Positions 51,164 to 59,868 of a stretch of DNA of 64,000 bases are shown here, in pieces. This DNA comes from Gammaproteobacteria bacterium (lineage in GTDB: Bacteria > Pseudomonadota > Gammaproteobacteria > Pseudomonadales > Azotimanducaceae): positions 62,001-126,000 of the forward strand of contig JAPPGA010000035.1 of NCBI GenBank assembly GCA_028821515.1, in the 5' to 3' direction. The notes below the pieces were generated by a model. The model saw nothing but the letters and a program-made list of their open reading frames with translations, made no database searches and was not told the origin of the DNA. The stretch's first letter is position 1. Each line of letters opens with the position of its first letter. The position numbers and the translations under genes were made by a program.

Positions 51164-51654
51164 CAGACTCTGTCGCCCAAGGTGCTGTCTACGAACAAGT
51201 TGCGGCGGCGGAAGGGTGGAGGAGACGACGTCAGGAGGTGCAGTCTCAGCGACTCCAGCCGCGACGCGAACCAGGGGGCCTCCAGCGGCGGAATGTCTTT
51301 CGGCCACTCCGGCACCGGCACGTGCTTGCTTGCGCACGCGTATTCCACCATCGCCGCAAGGCAATTCGAGGTCCATGCATCCATGTGCCTGAGGTCTGCA
51401 GACTGCACGGCGACCTCCAGTCTGGTCGCGCTGCACCGTTGGAGAAAATCGTGAATCGCCGCAAGCGTCAGCGACTGCGGGGAGGGGTCTGACTTCAACC
51501 GGTTGATCAGTCGCTGGAACTCGTCGGACGGCGGCGGCAGCAATCTGCTCAGCACCCACTTGGACACATCTTCTCCCGCGCGCGCGGCCTGTGCCTTGAT
51601 TTGTTTCTTCTGCTCCGCGCTGATCCGCAGCTGAAGTTGTTCGGTCTTGGCCAT
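51163..51654 (-). CDS. Ribbon-helix-helix-type protein, probable antitoxin partner
   Basis: A 163-residue protein with an N-terminal CopG/RHH or plasmid-mobilisation-like DNA-binding segment (QLQLRISAEQKKQIKAQAA, then EDVSKWVLSRLL) and a ~110-residue helical C-terminus with no known domain (FQRLINRLKSDPSPQSLTLA; WTSNCLAAMVEY). It is coupled to the nucleotidyltransferase gene through a TGATG overlap. Autoregulation at its own promoter in the 180-base upstream gap is expected for such modules, but no operator was identified. Confidence 0.72.
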   Translation of the reverse strand: MAKTEQLQLRISAEQKKQIKAQAARAGEDVSKWVLSRLLPPPSDEFQRLINRLKSDPSPQSLTLAAIHDFLQRCSATRLEVAVQSADLRHMDAWTSNCLAAMVEYACASKHVPVPEWPKDIPPLEAPWFASRLESLRLHLLTSSPPPFRRRNLFVDSTLGDRV

Positions 51655-51835
51655 GCAACTATCGTAGTGATCGCTTCCCGAAATGTCCATACGGTGTATT
51701 GACAGTGTGACAGCTTTCCGTTGTTTGTGTGCATGCGACACCTTGACGTGCGCCTGCCAGGAGCCATGTTGACTAATCCGCCTCAATCGCGGACTGTGCG
51801 TCATATCCATTGTGAGCGGGGAATGAGCTGTTCGC

Positions 51836-52729
51836 ATGACACGCCTGCGTCGATCGGTACATTTCGTCCCGGGCGGCAACGAGCGGATGCTCGTCAAGGC
51901 GCTCGCTACCAACGCGGACAGCCTGATCTTCGACCTGGAGGATGCGGTCACGCCCGATCGCAAGGACGAGGTGCGTGGCATGGTGGCATCGTGGCTCGCC
52001 GACACCGACTTCGGCACGAAGGAAAAGACCGTGCGCATGAACCCGCTGGACACGCAGTGGGGCCATTCGGATCTCGAGGCGACCATGGTTTCGCCCCCGG
52101 ACGCGTACGTGGTCCCGAAGCCGGAAACGCTGGAGGGTCTCAACGCCATAGATGCCGAGTTGTCGCGCCTCGAACGATTGCATGGACATCCCGATAGGGG
52201 AGTGGGCCTCATTCTGATCGCCGAGACGCCGTTAGGCGCGCTCAACAACCCGACCTTCCCGGGATGTCCCCGCGTCGAGGCGATGACCTGGGGCGGGGAG
52301 GACATGTCTGCGGTTCTCGGCGTGCCCGGCAACCGGGATGCCCACGGCAACTACCTGTCCGTGTACCAGCACACCCGCGTGGTGACCCTGCTGAGCGCGG
52401 CTGCGGGTGGCGTGCAACCTCTCGATGCCGTGTACGTCGACTTCCGCGACATCGACGGCCTTCGAGAGGAGTGCGAGGAAGGGGCGCGGCTCGGCTTCAC
52501 CGGCAAGCTGTCCATCCACCCGGACCAGATCGACGTGATCAACGAAGCGTTCACGCCGGCGCCGGAACTGGTTGCCGAGGCGCGGGCCCTGATCGAGGCG
52601 TTCGATGAAGCCCAGGCCCAGGGCCGCATGGCGTTTTCGTTCAACGGCCAGATGGTGGATATGCCGCACCTCAGCCGCGCCCGGGCGCTGCTGGAGCGGG
52701 CGCGGCTGATCGAGGAGAACGCGTCCTAG
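51836..52729 (+). CDS. CoA ester lyase, CitE-like (HpcH/HpaI aldolase family)
   Basis: A 297-residue TIM-barrel enzyme of the CitE-like/malyl-CoA lyase group: RRSVHFVPGGNERMLVKAL, DSLIFDLEDAVTPDRKDEV (Mg-binding Glu-Asp), LILIAETPLGALNN (Glu), MTWGGEDMSAVLG and KLSIHPDQIDVINEAF. It cleaves or forms (S)-citramalyl-, malyl- or related CoA esters. With the neighbouring dehydrogenase and MaoC gene it may serve a dicarboxylate-CoA pathway. Its TAG stop overlaps the CTAG at which the IS1182-family element begins. Confidence 0.9.
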   Translation: MTRLRRSVHFVPGGNERMLVKALATNADSLIFDLEDAVTPDRKDEVRGMVASWLADTDFGTKEKTVRMNPLDTQWGHSDLEATMVSPPDAYVVPKPETLEGLNAIDAELSRLERLHGHPDRGVGLILIAETPLGALNNPTFPGCPRVEAMTWGGEDMSAVLGVPGNRDAHGNYLSVYQHTRVVTLLSAAAGGVQPLDAVYVDFRDIDGLREECEEGARLGFTGKLSIHPDQIDVINEAFTPAPELVAEARALIEAFDEAQAQGRMAFSFNGQMVDMPHLSRARALLERARLIEENAS

Positions 52730-54291
52730 GAGCTTGCGCCGTAGGATGATGCCCTGATCGCGCGACCGCCGCCGAGCGAACGTCGGCGGACGGCGACCGC
52801 CCCGGTCTTGGGGACGACGGGTGATTCGCCCGGCCCGAGGGCTATAGCTTTTCCTTATGGGCAGGCCCGGAATCATAGCGAACGGGGCCGCGAAGCCTGT
52901 TCTCAGGCCGCCTGGAGGCCCCGCAGCCGCCTGATGTTCAGCGCCAGGCACACCAGGCCCCACTCGCCCCGCGCCTTGTCCAGCCCGCGCACGCTGAAGC
53001 GACGGAAGCCGAGCGCCTCCTTGATCCATCCGTTCGGCGCCTCCGACAGCCACTTGCGCTCGGCGTATCGCGCCCGCCCCGCCGCCGTCGCCAGCTTCTC
53101 CGCCATGCGCGCCTTCGCCGGATGCTTCTCCGCGTCCGCCGACACGTCGCGCCGGCCCTCCCGGCCCAGGGCCACATAGCCGTCCACGCCGCGATCCTCC
53201 AGCGTCGCGAGGTCCGCCTCGTTGCAGTACCCGGCGTCCGCCAGCGCCGACGCCGGGCGCTCTCCGAAGGTCGTCTCCACCTCGTCCAGCAGCGGCACCA
53301 TGCGGCCCTGGTCGGTGGCGCTCGACGACACCTCGGTGGCGACGATCAACTGGTTCTCGCCCTCCACCGCCACCTGCGCGTTGTAGCACTGCTGGAAGCC
53401 CTCCTGCGAGGTCTTCATGATCCGGCTCTCCGGGTCCGTGAAATTGTCCTGCGCCTGCTCCTCCGGCTCGCCGTAGGCGCGCTTGTAAGGCCGGCCCCCC
53501 TTCGGGTTCCGCTTCATGCCCGGCTTGCGCCCGCGCGCCGCGTCCGCCTCCCGCTGCCGCGCCTCCAAACGCTTCTTCGCCGCCCGGATCGCCGCCAGCC
53601 GGTCCTCGCGCCGCTTCAACTCCTGCGGCAACTCGTCGCCCCGGAAATCCTTCCCGAACCGCGCGTCCTCCGCCGCGTCCGTCTCCCGCGCCCGATCCAG
53701 CAGCGCCCCGATCTCGCCCTCCAGACGCCGCTCCTCCTCCAGCATCCGCCCGTAGCTCATCGCCTTGCGCTTGCTCGCGTTCGCCCGAACCTTCGTCCCG
53801 TCGATCGACAGCTTGCCGAAGTTCGCCACCCCCATCTCGCGCGCCAGCCGAACCACCTCCGCGAACAAACGCTTGAAATCCGCCAAGTGCCGCCGCCGAA
53901 ACTCGCAGATCGTCCGGTGGCTCGGAAAGTTCCCCGCCGCCAGCACCCGGAACGCCACATCCTCCTCCAGCCGCCGCGCCATCCCCCGCGACGAGAACAC
54001 CCCCGTCGCGTAGCCGTAGATCAGAACCTTCACCATCATCGCCGGCTCGTACGGCGACTTGCGCCGCCCGTCCCCCTCGTACGGCGCGTAGAACGCCGAC
54101 AGGTCCAGCCCGTCCACCAGGTCGCTCACATGGTCCGCCAGGTGGCCCTCCGGCAGCCACTCCCGCAAACTCGGCGCCAGCAGCAGCGCCTGGTCCGGCT
54201 GGTACGGGCGAAACGTCGTCGGCATCGCGGCTTCCCACAAACAACTATGCGCGTATTATCCCATTTCGTTTCCTACGGCGCAGGCTCCTAG
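52726..54291. mobile_element. IS1182-family insertion sequence
   Basis: CTAG at 52726-52729 and at 54288-54291 flank the element. Inside are 17-bp inverted repeats, GAGCTTGCGCCGTAGGA (52730-52746) and the complement of GAGCCTGCGCCGTAGGA (54271-54287), one mismatch. Body length about 1558 bp, one transposase on the minus strand, plus ~155 bases of non-coding DNA at the 3' end of the gene. CTAG on both sides fits a 4-bp target duplication. It looks intact. Confidence 0.88.
52903..54225 (-). CDS. IS1182-family DDE transposase
   Basis: ATG 54225 follows GGGAAG; an in-frame ATG at 54240 adds five residues. The ~440-residue product has the N-terminal TTFRPYQPDQALLLAPSLRE and GHLADHVSDLVD region of IS1182/IS5-like enzymes, a helical DNA-binding part (NFPSHRTICEFRRRHLADF), the first catalytic Asp in KLSIDGTKVRANAS, the second in ALADAGYCNEAD, and a Glu near the end (YAERKWLSEAPNGWIKEA). 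A charged coiled-coil insert separates the first two. No frameshift seen; probably active. Confidence 0.93.
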   Translation of the reverse strand: MPTTFRPYQPDQALLLAPSLREWLPEGHLADHVSDLVDGLDLSAFYAPYEGDGRRKSPYEPAMMVKVLIYGYATGVFSSRGMARRLEEDVAFRVLAAGNFPSHRTICEFRRRHLADFKRLFAEVVRLAREMGVANFGKLSIDGTKVRANASKRKAMSYGRMLEEERRLEGEIGALLDRARETDAAEDARFGKDFRGDELPQELKRREDRLAAIRAAKKRLEARQREADAARGRKPGMKRNPKGGRPYKRAYGEPEEQAQDNFTDPESRIMKTSQEGFQQCYNAQVAVEGENQLIVATEVSSSATDQGRMVPLLDEVETTFGERPASALADAGYCNEADLATLEDRGVDGYVALGREGRRDVSADAEKHPAKARMAEKLATAAGRARYAERKWLSEAPNGWIKEALGFRRFSVRGLDKARGEWGLVCLALNIRRLRGLQAA

Positions 54292-54316
54292 GGGTCGACT
54301 GGACTGGGCGGAAGGC

Positions 54317-55231
54317 CTACATGCCCTGCACGGTGTTGTCCGCAGGGGTGTCGGAAGCACTCCTCAGGAAGTCCCGGAGCTGTCGGTCGTGCCGCCGCGT
54401 CGCGCCTTTTTCGTGTATGTACGGTTCCCAGCGCGGCGAACTCGCCGCTTCGGGCACGTCGCCTACCACCGTCACGCGCTGGATGATGCGCTCGCCGTCG
54501 AAGTCGTCGAGCACGAAGTGCTGGGTACACCGGTTGTCCCAGATGGCGACCGTCCCTTCGGACCATTGATAGCGCACGGTAAACCGCGGACTCGACACCC
54601 ACCGTGTCAGGTAATTCAGGAGCAATTCGCTCTCCTCGTGGCTCATCTCGACGATGCGGCGCGTGAAGTGCTCGTTGACGAACAGCGATTTCCTGCGGGT
54701 CACGGGGTGAATGCGCACCACCGGGTGGGTCGCCATCACGTCGGCGCGGTTGTGGGGATGGGCGTCGTGCAGCGCGGTCAGGCCCTCGCACAGGTCGCGT
54801 AGCGGCGCCGATAGCTCGTCGTACGCCTTGTACATGTTGGCCCACATCGTATCGCCGCCCACATCGGGGCACGTCACTACCCGCAGGATGGACAGGATGG
54901 AGGGTTCCGACTGGAACGTCAGGTCGCTGTGCCACTCGTCGGCGACGCCTCCACGGCTTCCCACGAGTTCAAGGATCTCGGGGTACGGCGTGCGGTTCCT
55001 GACGTTGGGATGCCCCTCGATGTGCCCGAAGTGTTTGCCGAACTCGATATGCTCTTCTGTCGTCATGTACTGCCCGGGGAAGAACAGGACGAGATGCTCG
55101 TGGAGCAGATCCAGGATCTCCTCCGCCTCGGCCGGGCCGGCGTGTGCCAGCGATATGCCGCGCACCTCGGCACCGAGACTCGGCGAGACTTTGGATACTT
55201 CGTACTGATTGATCTTTGGTCTGGTCGCCAT
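54317..55231 (-). CDS. TauD/TfdA-family Fe(II)/2-oxoglutarate dioxygenase
   Basis: ATG 55231 with AGGAGGG upstream gives 304 residues; the open frame extends further but without homology. The iron ligands His101 and Asp103 (EWHSDLTF) and His238 (RCTQHFVLDDF) are visible, with Arg252 for 2-oxoglutarate. N-terminal KVSPSLGAEVRGISLA and FFPGQYMTTEEHIEFGKHFG are typical of TauD. It hydroxylates a small substrate, commonly a sulfonate, phenoxyacetate or carnitine-like compound. No transport genes for taurine are adjacent. Confidence 0.9.
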   Translation of the reverse strand: MATRPKINQYEVSKVSPSLGAEVRGISLAHAGPAEAEEILDLLHEHLVLFFPGQYMTTEEHIEFGKHFGHIEGHPNVRNRTPYPEILELVGSRGGVADEWHSDLTFQSEPSILSILRVVTCPDVGGDTMWANMYKAYDELSAPLRDLCEGLTALHDAHPHNRADVMATHPVVRIHPVTRRKSLFVNEHFTRRIVEMSHEESELLLNYLTRWVSSPRFTVRYQWSEGTVAIWDNRCTQHFVLDDFDGERIIQRVTVVGDVPEAASSPRWEPYIHEKGATRRHDRQLRDFLRSASDTPADNTVQGM

Positions 55232-55386
55232 CCGGGCCGCCCTCCTGGATGCCTGCTGGATGGTTCCAAAGGCTACTAGGGTGCATGGGAATAGGCCAGC
55301 GACGGGTCGCATCCCTCTGCATGACGAGCATCCGAAGGGGACCGCCAGGTGGCATAATCCGGAAGGACACGACGGAGATCATGGCC

Positions 55387-56133
55387 ATGGTGAAGAAGCT
55401 GGCGATTTCGGTATTGGCCACTGGCTGTTTCGCGGCGCACGGCGCGGGGATCCAGGCCGATCACATTGAAACCCACCGTGGCGTTACCCCTTGGGGTGGC
55501 GATCACGAGAGAGTGGAGGCGGGCCGGTGGACCCAGGACGAGGAGGGGCGCACCCGCCACGATATCGACGACTGGACCCAGATCGTGGACCCGATCGAGG
55601 GCGTCGTGTGGAGGGCCAACTCGAAGCGCGGCAGATATAGCGAGGCGCGAAGAAGGGTCGCCACTGCGCCGATGGGCACTCCGCTGATCGATTTGCCGGG
55701 ATCATTCGCCGGTCCGAACGTCCGGGAGATTTCGCGAACCGATTTGGGCACCCGGGAGATCAACGGTGTGGAGTGCGAGGGGACCCTGGTGGAGGTCGCG
55801 ATGACTGGCGGCGGCTTCACCAGGCACTTCGAATTCGAGGCGTGGAAGACCGAGGCGTTCATCTTCCCGTTCAACGTGGTATTCGCGACCCGTTCCGACG
55901 ACGGCGAGCAGAGGACGGAACTGCGCAACATCGTTGAATTGACGGACACCCAGATGGAGGGGATCTTTCCGGCCGGACGAAGACTGGAAGGAAACGCGCT
56001 TTCAGATAGTGCGTACCAACGTCGCCTGGAGCGGCCTGTGGCCGTTCACGAAACCGGGGACCAAGGTCACCGGTACCATCTGGCCCAAACCCCGAGAACG
56101 GGATTGGTAGCGGCCCGGAGTCAAATGACGTGA
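55387..56133 (+). CDS. Secreted protein of unknown function
   Basis: ATG 55387 is 9 bases from GGAG and begins a short signal peptide (MVKKLAISVLATGCFAAHG); ATG 55381 is an alternative. The 248-residue product is predicted to be beta-rich, with WTQIVDPIEGVVWRANSKRG and EINGVECEGTLVEVAM. That wording (a DUF-like periplasmic domain in which a residue is tracked across measurements of 'previous state') is reminiscent of uncharacterised exported proteins, but no family was assigned. The stop overlaps the next gene's start, so the pair is probably co-translated. Confidence 0.7.
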   Translation: MVKKLAISVLATGCFAAHGAGIQADHIETHRGVTPWGGDHERVEAGRWTQDEEGRTRHDIDDWTQIVDPIEGVVWRANSKRGRYSEARRRVATAPMGTPLIDLPGSFAGPNVREISRTDLGTREINGVECEGTLVEVAMTGGGFTRHFEFEAWKTEAFIFPFNVVFATRSDDGEQRTELRNIVELTDTQMEGIFPAGRRLEGNALSDSAYQRRLERPVAVHETGDQGHRYHLAQTPRTGLVAARSQMT

Positions 56134-56804
56134 TGGCAGAGGTGGCCACCTACGAACTCATCGACCATGTGGCCGTGGTCACCATGGACGACGGCAAAGC
56201 CAACGTCTTCGGCCCGGACATGATCGCCGCATTGAACAGCCATCTCGACCGGGCGGCGGACGATGCCAAGGTCGTCATGCTGACTGGACGCCCGGGTCTG
56301 TTTTCCGGCGGTTTCGATTTACGGGTGATTCGCGGCGATGACGAGGAAACGGCGCGGAACATGACCCGTGGGGGCGCACGCCTCCTCATGCGCCTCTACG
56401 GTCTGCCACAGCCGCTGGTGATCGCTTCCACGGGGCACGCGGTAGCCCTGGGCGCGTTGTGCCTCCTGACCGGAGACTACCGGGTCGGTGCAGACGGCGA
56501 CTTCCGAATCGGGCTGAACGAGACGGCGATCGGCCTGGCCCTGCCGCCCTTCGCCGTGATGCTCGCTGACGAGCGGCTGTCGAGGCGTCACCTGGCCCGG
56601 GCAACCCTCGGTGCAAGGATATTTTCACCAGCGGGAGCCAGGGACGCGGGATTCCTGGACGAAGTGGTTGCGCCCGAGGAGCTTCGGGAGTCCGCTCTCG
56701 ACGTGGCCCGCCAGATGGTGGATCTTGACGGTTCCGCTTATGCGGGAACGAAACAGGGGCTAAGGGGCGCTTCCATCGCCAGGATTCTTGAAAGACTGCG
56801 TTAG
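56133..56804 (+). CDS. Enoyl-CoA hydratase/isomerase family protein (crotonase)
   Basis: Start ATG 56133 overlaps the preceding stop; a GTG at 56130 also fits. The 223-residue product is crotonase-like: VVTMDDGKANVFGPDMIAAL, oxyanion-hole GLFSGGFDLRVIRG, STGHAVALGALCLLTGDYR and GLNETAIGLALPPFAVML, the second with the Asn-Glu pair that is common in hydrolase or isomerase members. It acts on an acyl-CoA; substrate unknown. It differs clearly from the crotonase at 6.8 kb. Confidence 0.85.
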   Translation: MAEVATYELIDHVAVVTMDDGKANVFGPDMIAALNSHLDRAADDAKVVMLTGRPGLFSGGFDLRVIRGDDEETARNMTRGGARLLMRLYGLPQPLVIASTGHAVALGALCLLTGDYRVGADGDFRIGLNETAIGLALPPFAVMLADERLSRRHLARATLGARIFSPAGARDAGFLDEVVAPEELRESALDVARQMVDLDGSAYAGTKQGLRGASIARILERLR

Positions 56805-56827
56805 CCGATTTCTATCCGCTTGGGACG

Positions 56828-57046
56828 CTAACCGCTCCGAAACGCCCTGCGGAACACGCGGATGGAAACCCACGTGGCGGCGGACCCGCAGATGAGGATG
56901 ACAAGGACGCCGATTGCAGGATGCACCGGCTTCAGCATATTCAGAAGGTGGCCAACTGCGAAGAACGGGAGGGCCACGACGACGAATGTGCCCGGCCACA
57001 CATATGCCAGAATGCCCAGCGTCGCGAGAACCTTGCGTCCGTCCAA
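56828..57046 (-). CDS. Small two-helix membrane protein
   Basis: A 72-residue frame from TTG 57046 with two hydrophobic segments (LGILAYVWPGTFVVVALPFF and IGVLVILICGSAATWVSI) and a basic C-terminus (RVFRRAFRSG). No Shine-Dalgarno and a rare start lower confidence. It follows the DUF2087 gene by 8 bases on the same strand. No family recognised. Confidence 0.5.
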   Translation of the reverse strand: MDGRKVLATLGILAYVWPGTFVVVALPFFAVGHLLNMLKPVHPAIGVLVILICGSAATWVSIRVFRRAFRSG

Positions 57047-57054
57047 GACTGAAT

Positions 57055-57495
57055 CTACGCCCCTCTCAAGCGGGATTGCTTGCGCGCTTGACGATGTCGC
57101 AGGACCTCGGCGTTGATCGCGCCCGCGTCGATTTCAATGGCGGGGTCGCCGAGTACTTCCGCGACGCGGCCATAGTTCAGAAAATACACCGAACCGTCCA
57201 TCCGGCGCATGAGGAAACCGTAGTCCACCATTCGCCGCCGCAGCGTCACGTGATCGATCTCCGCCCGTACCGAGGCCAGCCAGTCAGAAAGTGCCTCGTT
57301 GACCTCCCACTCGGTGTGAGGGCGTCTCCGGGTCAGGCAACCGGCCGCCACGGCGAGTACAGCGTCGAGTTCCACTGGATGCGTCGGGAATCCCTGCAGG
57401 CGGCCAGATTGAAGAAGACGGCGAAACAGCTCCTCGACGTTCGCCCGGGTCGCCGCTGAATCCGGATTCGGCAGCCCGATATCAGGGTGCGACAT
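57055..57495 (-). CDS. DUF2087 domain protein
   Basis: A 146-residue protein whose second half has the DUF2087 pattern: EWEVNEALSDWLASV, DHVTLRRRMVDYGFLMRR and SVYFLN. The domain is found alone or fused to ArsR-type regulators and is thought to be nucleic-acid or ligand associated. The N-terminus (RANVEELFRRLLQSGRLQGF) is helical. Function unknown. Confidence 0.75.
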   Translation of the reverse strand: MSHPDIGLPNPDSAATRANVEELFRRLLQSGRLQGFPTHPVELDAVLAVAAGCLTRRRPHTEWEVNEALSDWLASVRAEIDHVTLRRRMVDYGFLMRRMDGSVYFLNYGRVAEVLGDPAIEIDAGAINAEVLRHRQARKQSRLRGA

Positions 57496-57562
57496 TTTGC
57501 GATACCGCGGTGGATTGAAGGCGGACAGTCTATCAGGCGTGGTTTGCCCGCCGGCGCCAAGC

Positions 57563-58888
57563 CTAGATGCCCGGCCCGACGCGTAGCGGCGTGCCGTCGT
57601 GGAAGCGAGAGAACCGAAATCGCGTCAGGTCATGTCCGGGGAATTCGCCGAGCACGAGCGAGGCCATGACTCTGCCGGCGCCAGGTCCGATGCCGAAACC
57701 GTGACCGCTGAACCCGGTAGCGATGAACAGTCCGGGGCGGTCGTCGACCTCGTCCAGCACCGGCACCACGTCCGGCGTCATGTCGATCATACCGGCCCAG
57801 GACTCCACGAGCGGTATTCCTTCCAGTACCGGTACGCGCTTTCTGATGGCCTCGGCGAGCCTGCGCAAGGCGCGGTCAGATGGCGGTGGGTTCAGCACGC
57901 GGTCGCGTTCAAAAGGGCTTTCCCCGTCGTCACGCCAGGTCCGCGGCTTCATGCGGCCGAGCAGTCCGTCGAACCGTAGTTGAAGGTTGCCCGCGTTGGC
58001 TTTCAGGATGTGCAGGAAACGTGAGAAATAGCGGAATGAGTCGAGGCTCACCAAGTGATCGTTTGTCCCGGCGGCCGAGACGGTGTATCCGCCGTCCTGA
58101 CGGCGGCGGAATCCGAACCCGGGAGCCGAAGCATTGCCGTCGTAGAAGTCGGGCGCAGGTGCCGTTCGCGCCACGGTCGCCCGAAACGTGAGCTGCGGCA
58201 GGTCGAGCCCGACGTGGCGCAGGAGGAGCGAACTCCACGCACCGCACGCGCAGACCGCCGCCTGTGTCCTGACACGTCCGAGTTCGGTGAAGACGCCGGA
58301 TACGGTGCCCGCCTGGAACTCGATCCCCCGCACCGCGCAGCGTTCGATGATCCGACCTCCGGCGCGCCGAACCGCCCGTGCCAGTGCTGGAACCGCAATG
58401 AAGGGCTCGGCGCGCGCGTCGCTCGGCGTATGCAGGCCGCCCGCATAGCGTCCCGGGAGGCCGGGGATCAAGGCATCCACTTCGCTGCTCGTGAGCAGTC
58501 GGGTGTCCAGTTGATGCTGTTCCGCGATCTTGAGCCACTCCTCGTGCTTCGCCATCTGGCTTTCCGTGTCGGCGAGGTAGGCAACGCCCCGGCGCGCGAA
58601 ACCGATGTCTTCGCCGATCTCCCTGGACAGCCCCGCCCATATCTCCTGGCTTTCGATGACGATGGGCAGTTCGTCCGCATCCCGGGCCTGCTTGCGAATC
58701 CACCCCCAGTTGCGGCTGGACTGCTCACCCGCCACCCGTCCTTTTTCGAGGACGAGGACGTCGATGCCACGCTTCGCGAGGAACCAGGCGGTGGAGATGC
58801 CGGCCACGCCGCCACCGATGATGACGACGTCGGCGCTTTCAGGCAGTTCGTCCTGAAACGAGATGGGGCTTTGGTCGCTCAGGACCAT
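57563..58888 (-). CDS. FAD-dependent oxidoreductase (DadA/glycine oxidase-like)
   Basis: ATG 58888 follows AGGAAC; the frame is open further upstream antisense to nothing coding. The 441-residue product starts with a Rossmann dinucleotide site (VVIIGGGVAGISTAWFLAKR, Gly 25-30) and has VCACGAWSSLLLRHVGLDLP and an ATGFSGHGFGIGPGAGRVM C-terminal FAD motif typical of DAO-family amine/amino-acid oxidases. It oxidises an amine or amino acid. It is co-directional with, and 40 bases downstream of, the CmcJ-like gene. Its TAG stop is part of an unoccupied CTAG. Confidence 0.9.
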   Translation of the reverse strand: MVLSDQSPISFQDELPESADVVIIGGGVAGISTAWFLAKRGIDVLVLEKGRVAGEQSSRNWGWIRKQARDADELPIVIESQEIWAGLSREIGEDIGFARRGVAYLADTESQMAKHEEWLKIAEQHQLDTRLLTSSEVDALIPGLPGRYAGGLHTPSDARAEPFIAVPALARAVRRAGGRIIERCAVRGIEFQAGTVSGVFTELGRVRTQAAVCACGAWSSLLLRHVGLDLPQLTFRATVARTAPAPDFYDGNASAPGFGFRRRQDGGYTVSAAGTNDHLVSLDSFRYFSRFLHILKANAGNLQLRFDGLLGRMKPRTWRDDGESPFERDRVLNPPPSDRALRRLAEAIRKRVPVLEGIPLVESWAGMIDMTPDVVPVLDEVDDRPGLFIATGFSGHGFGIGPGAGRVMASLVLGEFPGHDLTRFRFSRFHDGTPLRVGPGI

Positions 58889-58928
58889 TCGGGTTGTTCC
58901 TGTTGCTGCGTGAGGGGATGCGCCTCGA

Positions 58929-59762
58929 TCAGAAAAACGCGAACAGGCGCATCTCCACGCTGTGCCTGGGCGCGGCCTTCGGGCCCGCATCCGGCAACTC
59001 GAAAGCGGTGTGCAACGTGTATCGCGCCCGCCCGTCCGTAGCCGAGTCGTAGACCTTGAAGAACACTGCCTCGTCCGGCGCCAGGTACGGATAGTAGAAG
59101 AACCGGTGCTTCGGGTTGTAACGCGCCCGCCAGACCTCCCCCACACGCCCGGGTGCTGGTCGGGGCGCTGGAATGAAATCCGCTTCGTCCACCGTGCGGG
59201 CATCGGCGACGGTGATCGGGTCCGATTCGATCCGATGACCGATGGGGCGCCATGCCTGCACGATGGCGAACCTTCGCTTGAGCAGCGTGTCGGCTTCTTC
59301 GGGCAACAGGTCACGCACGCGTTTTCTGGCCGACCAGTGCGTATAGTCGTTGTGCACGCCCCTCGCCGGACCCTTGAGCCCTTTCGTCCGGCGGATTTCC
59401 TCGTCGCCGTGACGCACCGTGTGATCGAAGATGTGGATTCGGGACGCACCGGTGCAACGTTTCGCGATCTTTTCCATGGCCGGGTAATAGATTCGCCTGA
59501 CGCATTCGGCGTCCAGGAAGTCGATCGGTGGCAGCACGTCGCGCTGCAGTTCGAATCCGTGCACGTCGAGCGTGATCGGCTCGGGCCATTCGCGGGCATT
59601 GAAAACCGACACGTCGTGCCGGGCGGTGCCGCTGCCCAGGTTCCGACCCTCGGAATCGGGCGCCGCGATCTCGTAGTAGTACTTGTCGCCCTCGTTGGTG
59701 GCGTAGCCCAAGGAGGTACGTACGGCGTGCTGTTCAAGCGTGGAAGCGGGTTCGGCCATCAT
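58929..59762 (-). CDS. CmcJ/NvfI-family oxygenase-like protein
   Basis: The 277-residue protein matches the CmcJ/NvfI (asaB-like) family: HNDYTHWSARKRVRDLL, VQAWRPIGHRIESDPI, YYPYLAPDEAVFFKVYDS and APRHSVEMRLFAFF are the conserved blocks. Members are Fe/2OG-type oxygenases involved in secondary metabolite tailoring such as 7-alpha-cephem methoxylation. It is encoded just upstream of a DAO-type oxidoreductase on the same strand; the two could modify the same compound. The start (ATG 59762 or 59759) abuts the divergent YihY gene region. Confidence 0.85.
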   Translation of the reverse strand: MMAEPASTLEQHAVRTSLGYATNEGDKYYYEIAAPDSEGRNLGSGTARHDVSVFNAREWPEPITLDVHGFELQRDVLPPIDFLDAECVRRIYYPAMEKIAKRCTGASRIHIFDHTVRHGDEEIRRTKGLKGPARGVHNDYTHWSARKRVRDLLPEEADTLLKRRFAIVQAWRPIGHRIESDPITVADARTVDEADFIPAPRPAPGRVGEVWRARYNPKHRFFYYPYLAPDEAVFFKVYDSATDGRARYTLHTAFELPDAGPKAAPRHSVEMRLFAFF

Positions 59763-59868
59763 GGAGCTCGGCGATTGGGTTCCCGGGGATTATAGAAAAA
59801 ATGGCGTTCGTGGCGCGCAGTCGCCAACGGTGCTAAAAGTCACGGGCAGGTCATCAGGTAGCGCGGTA

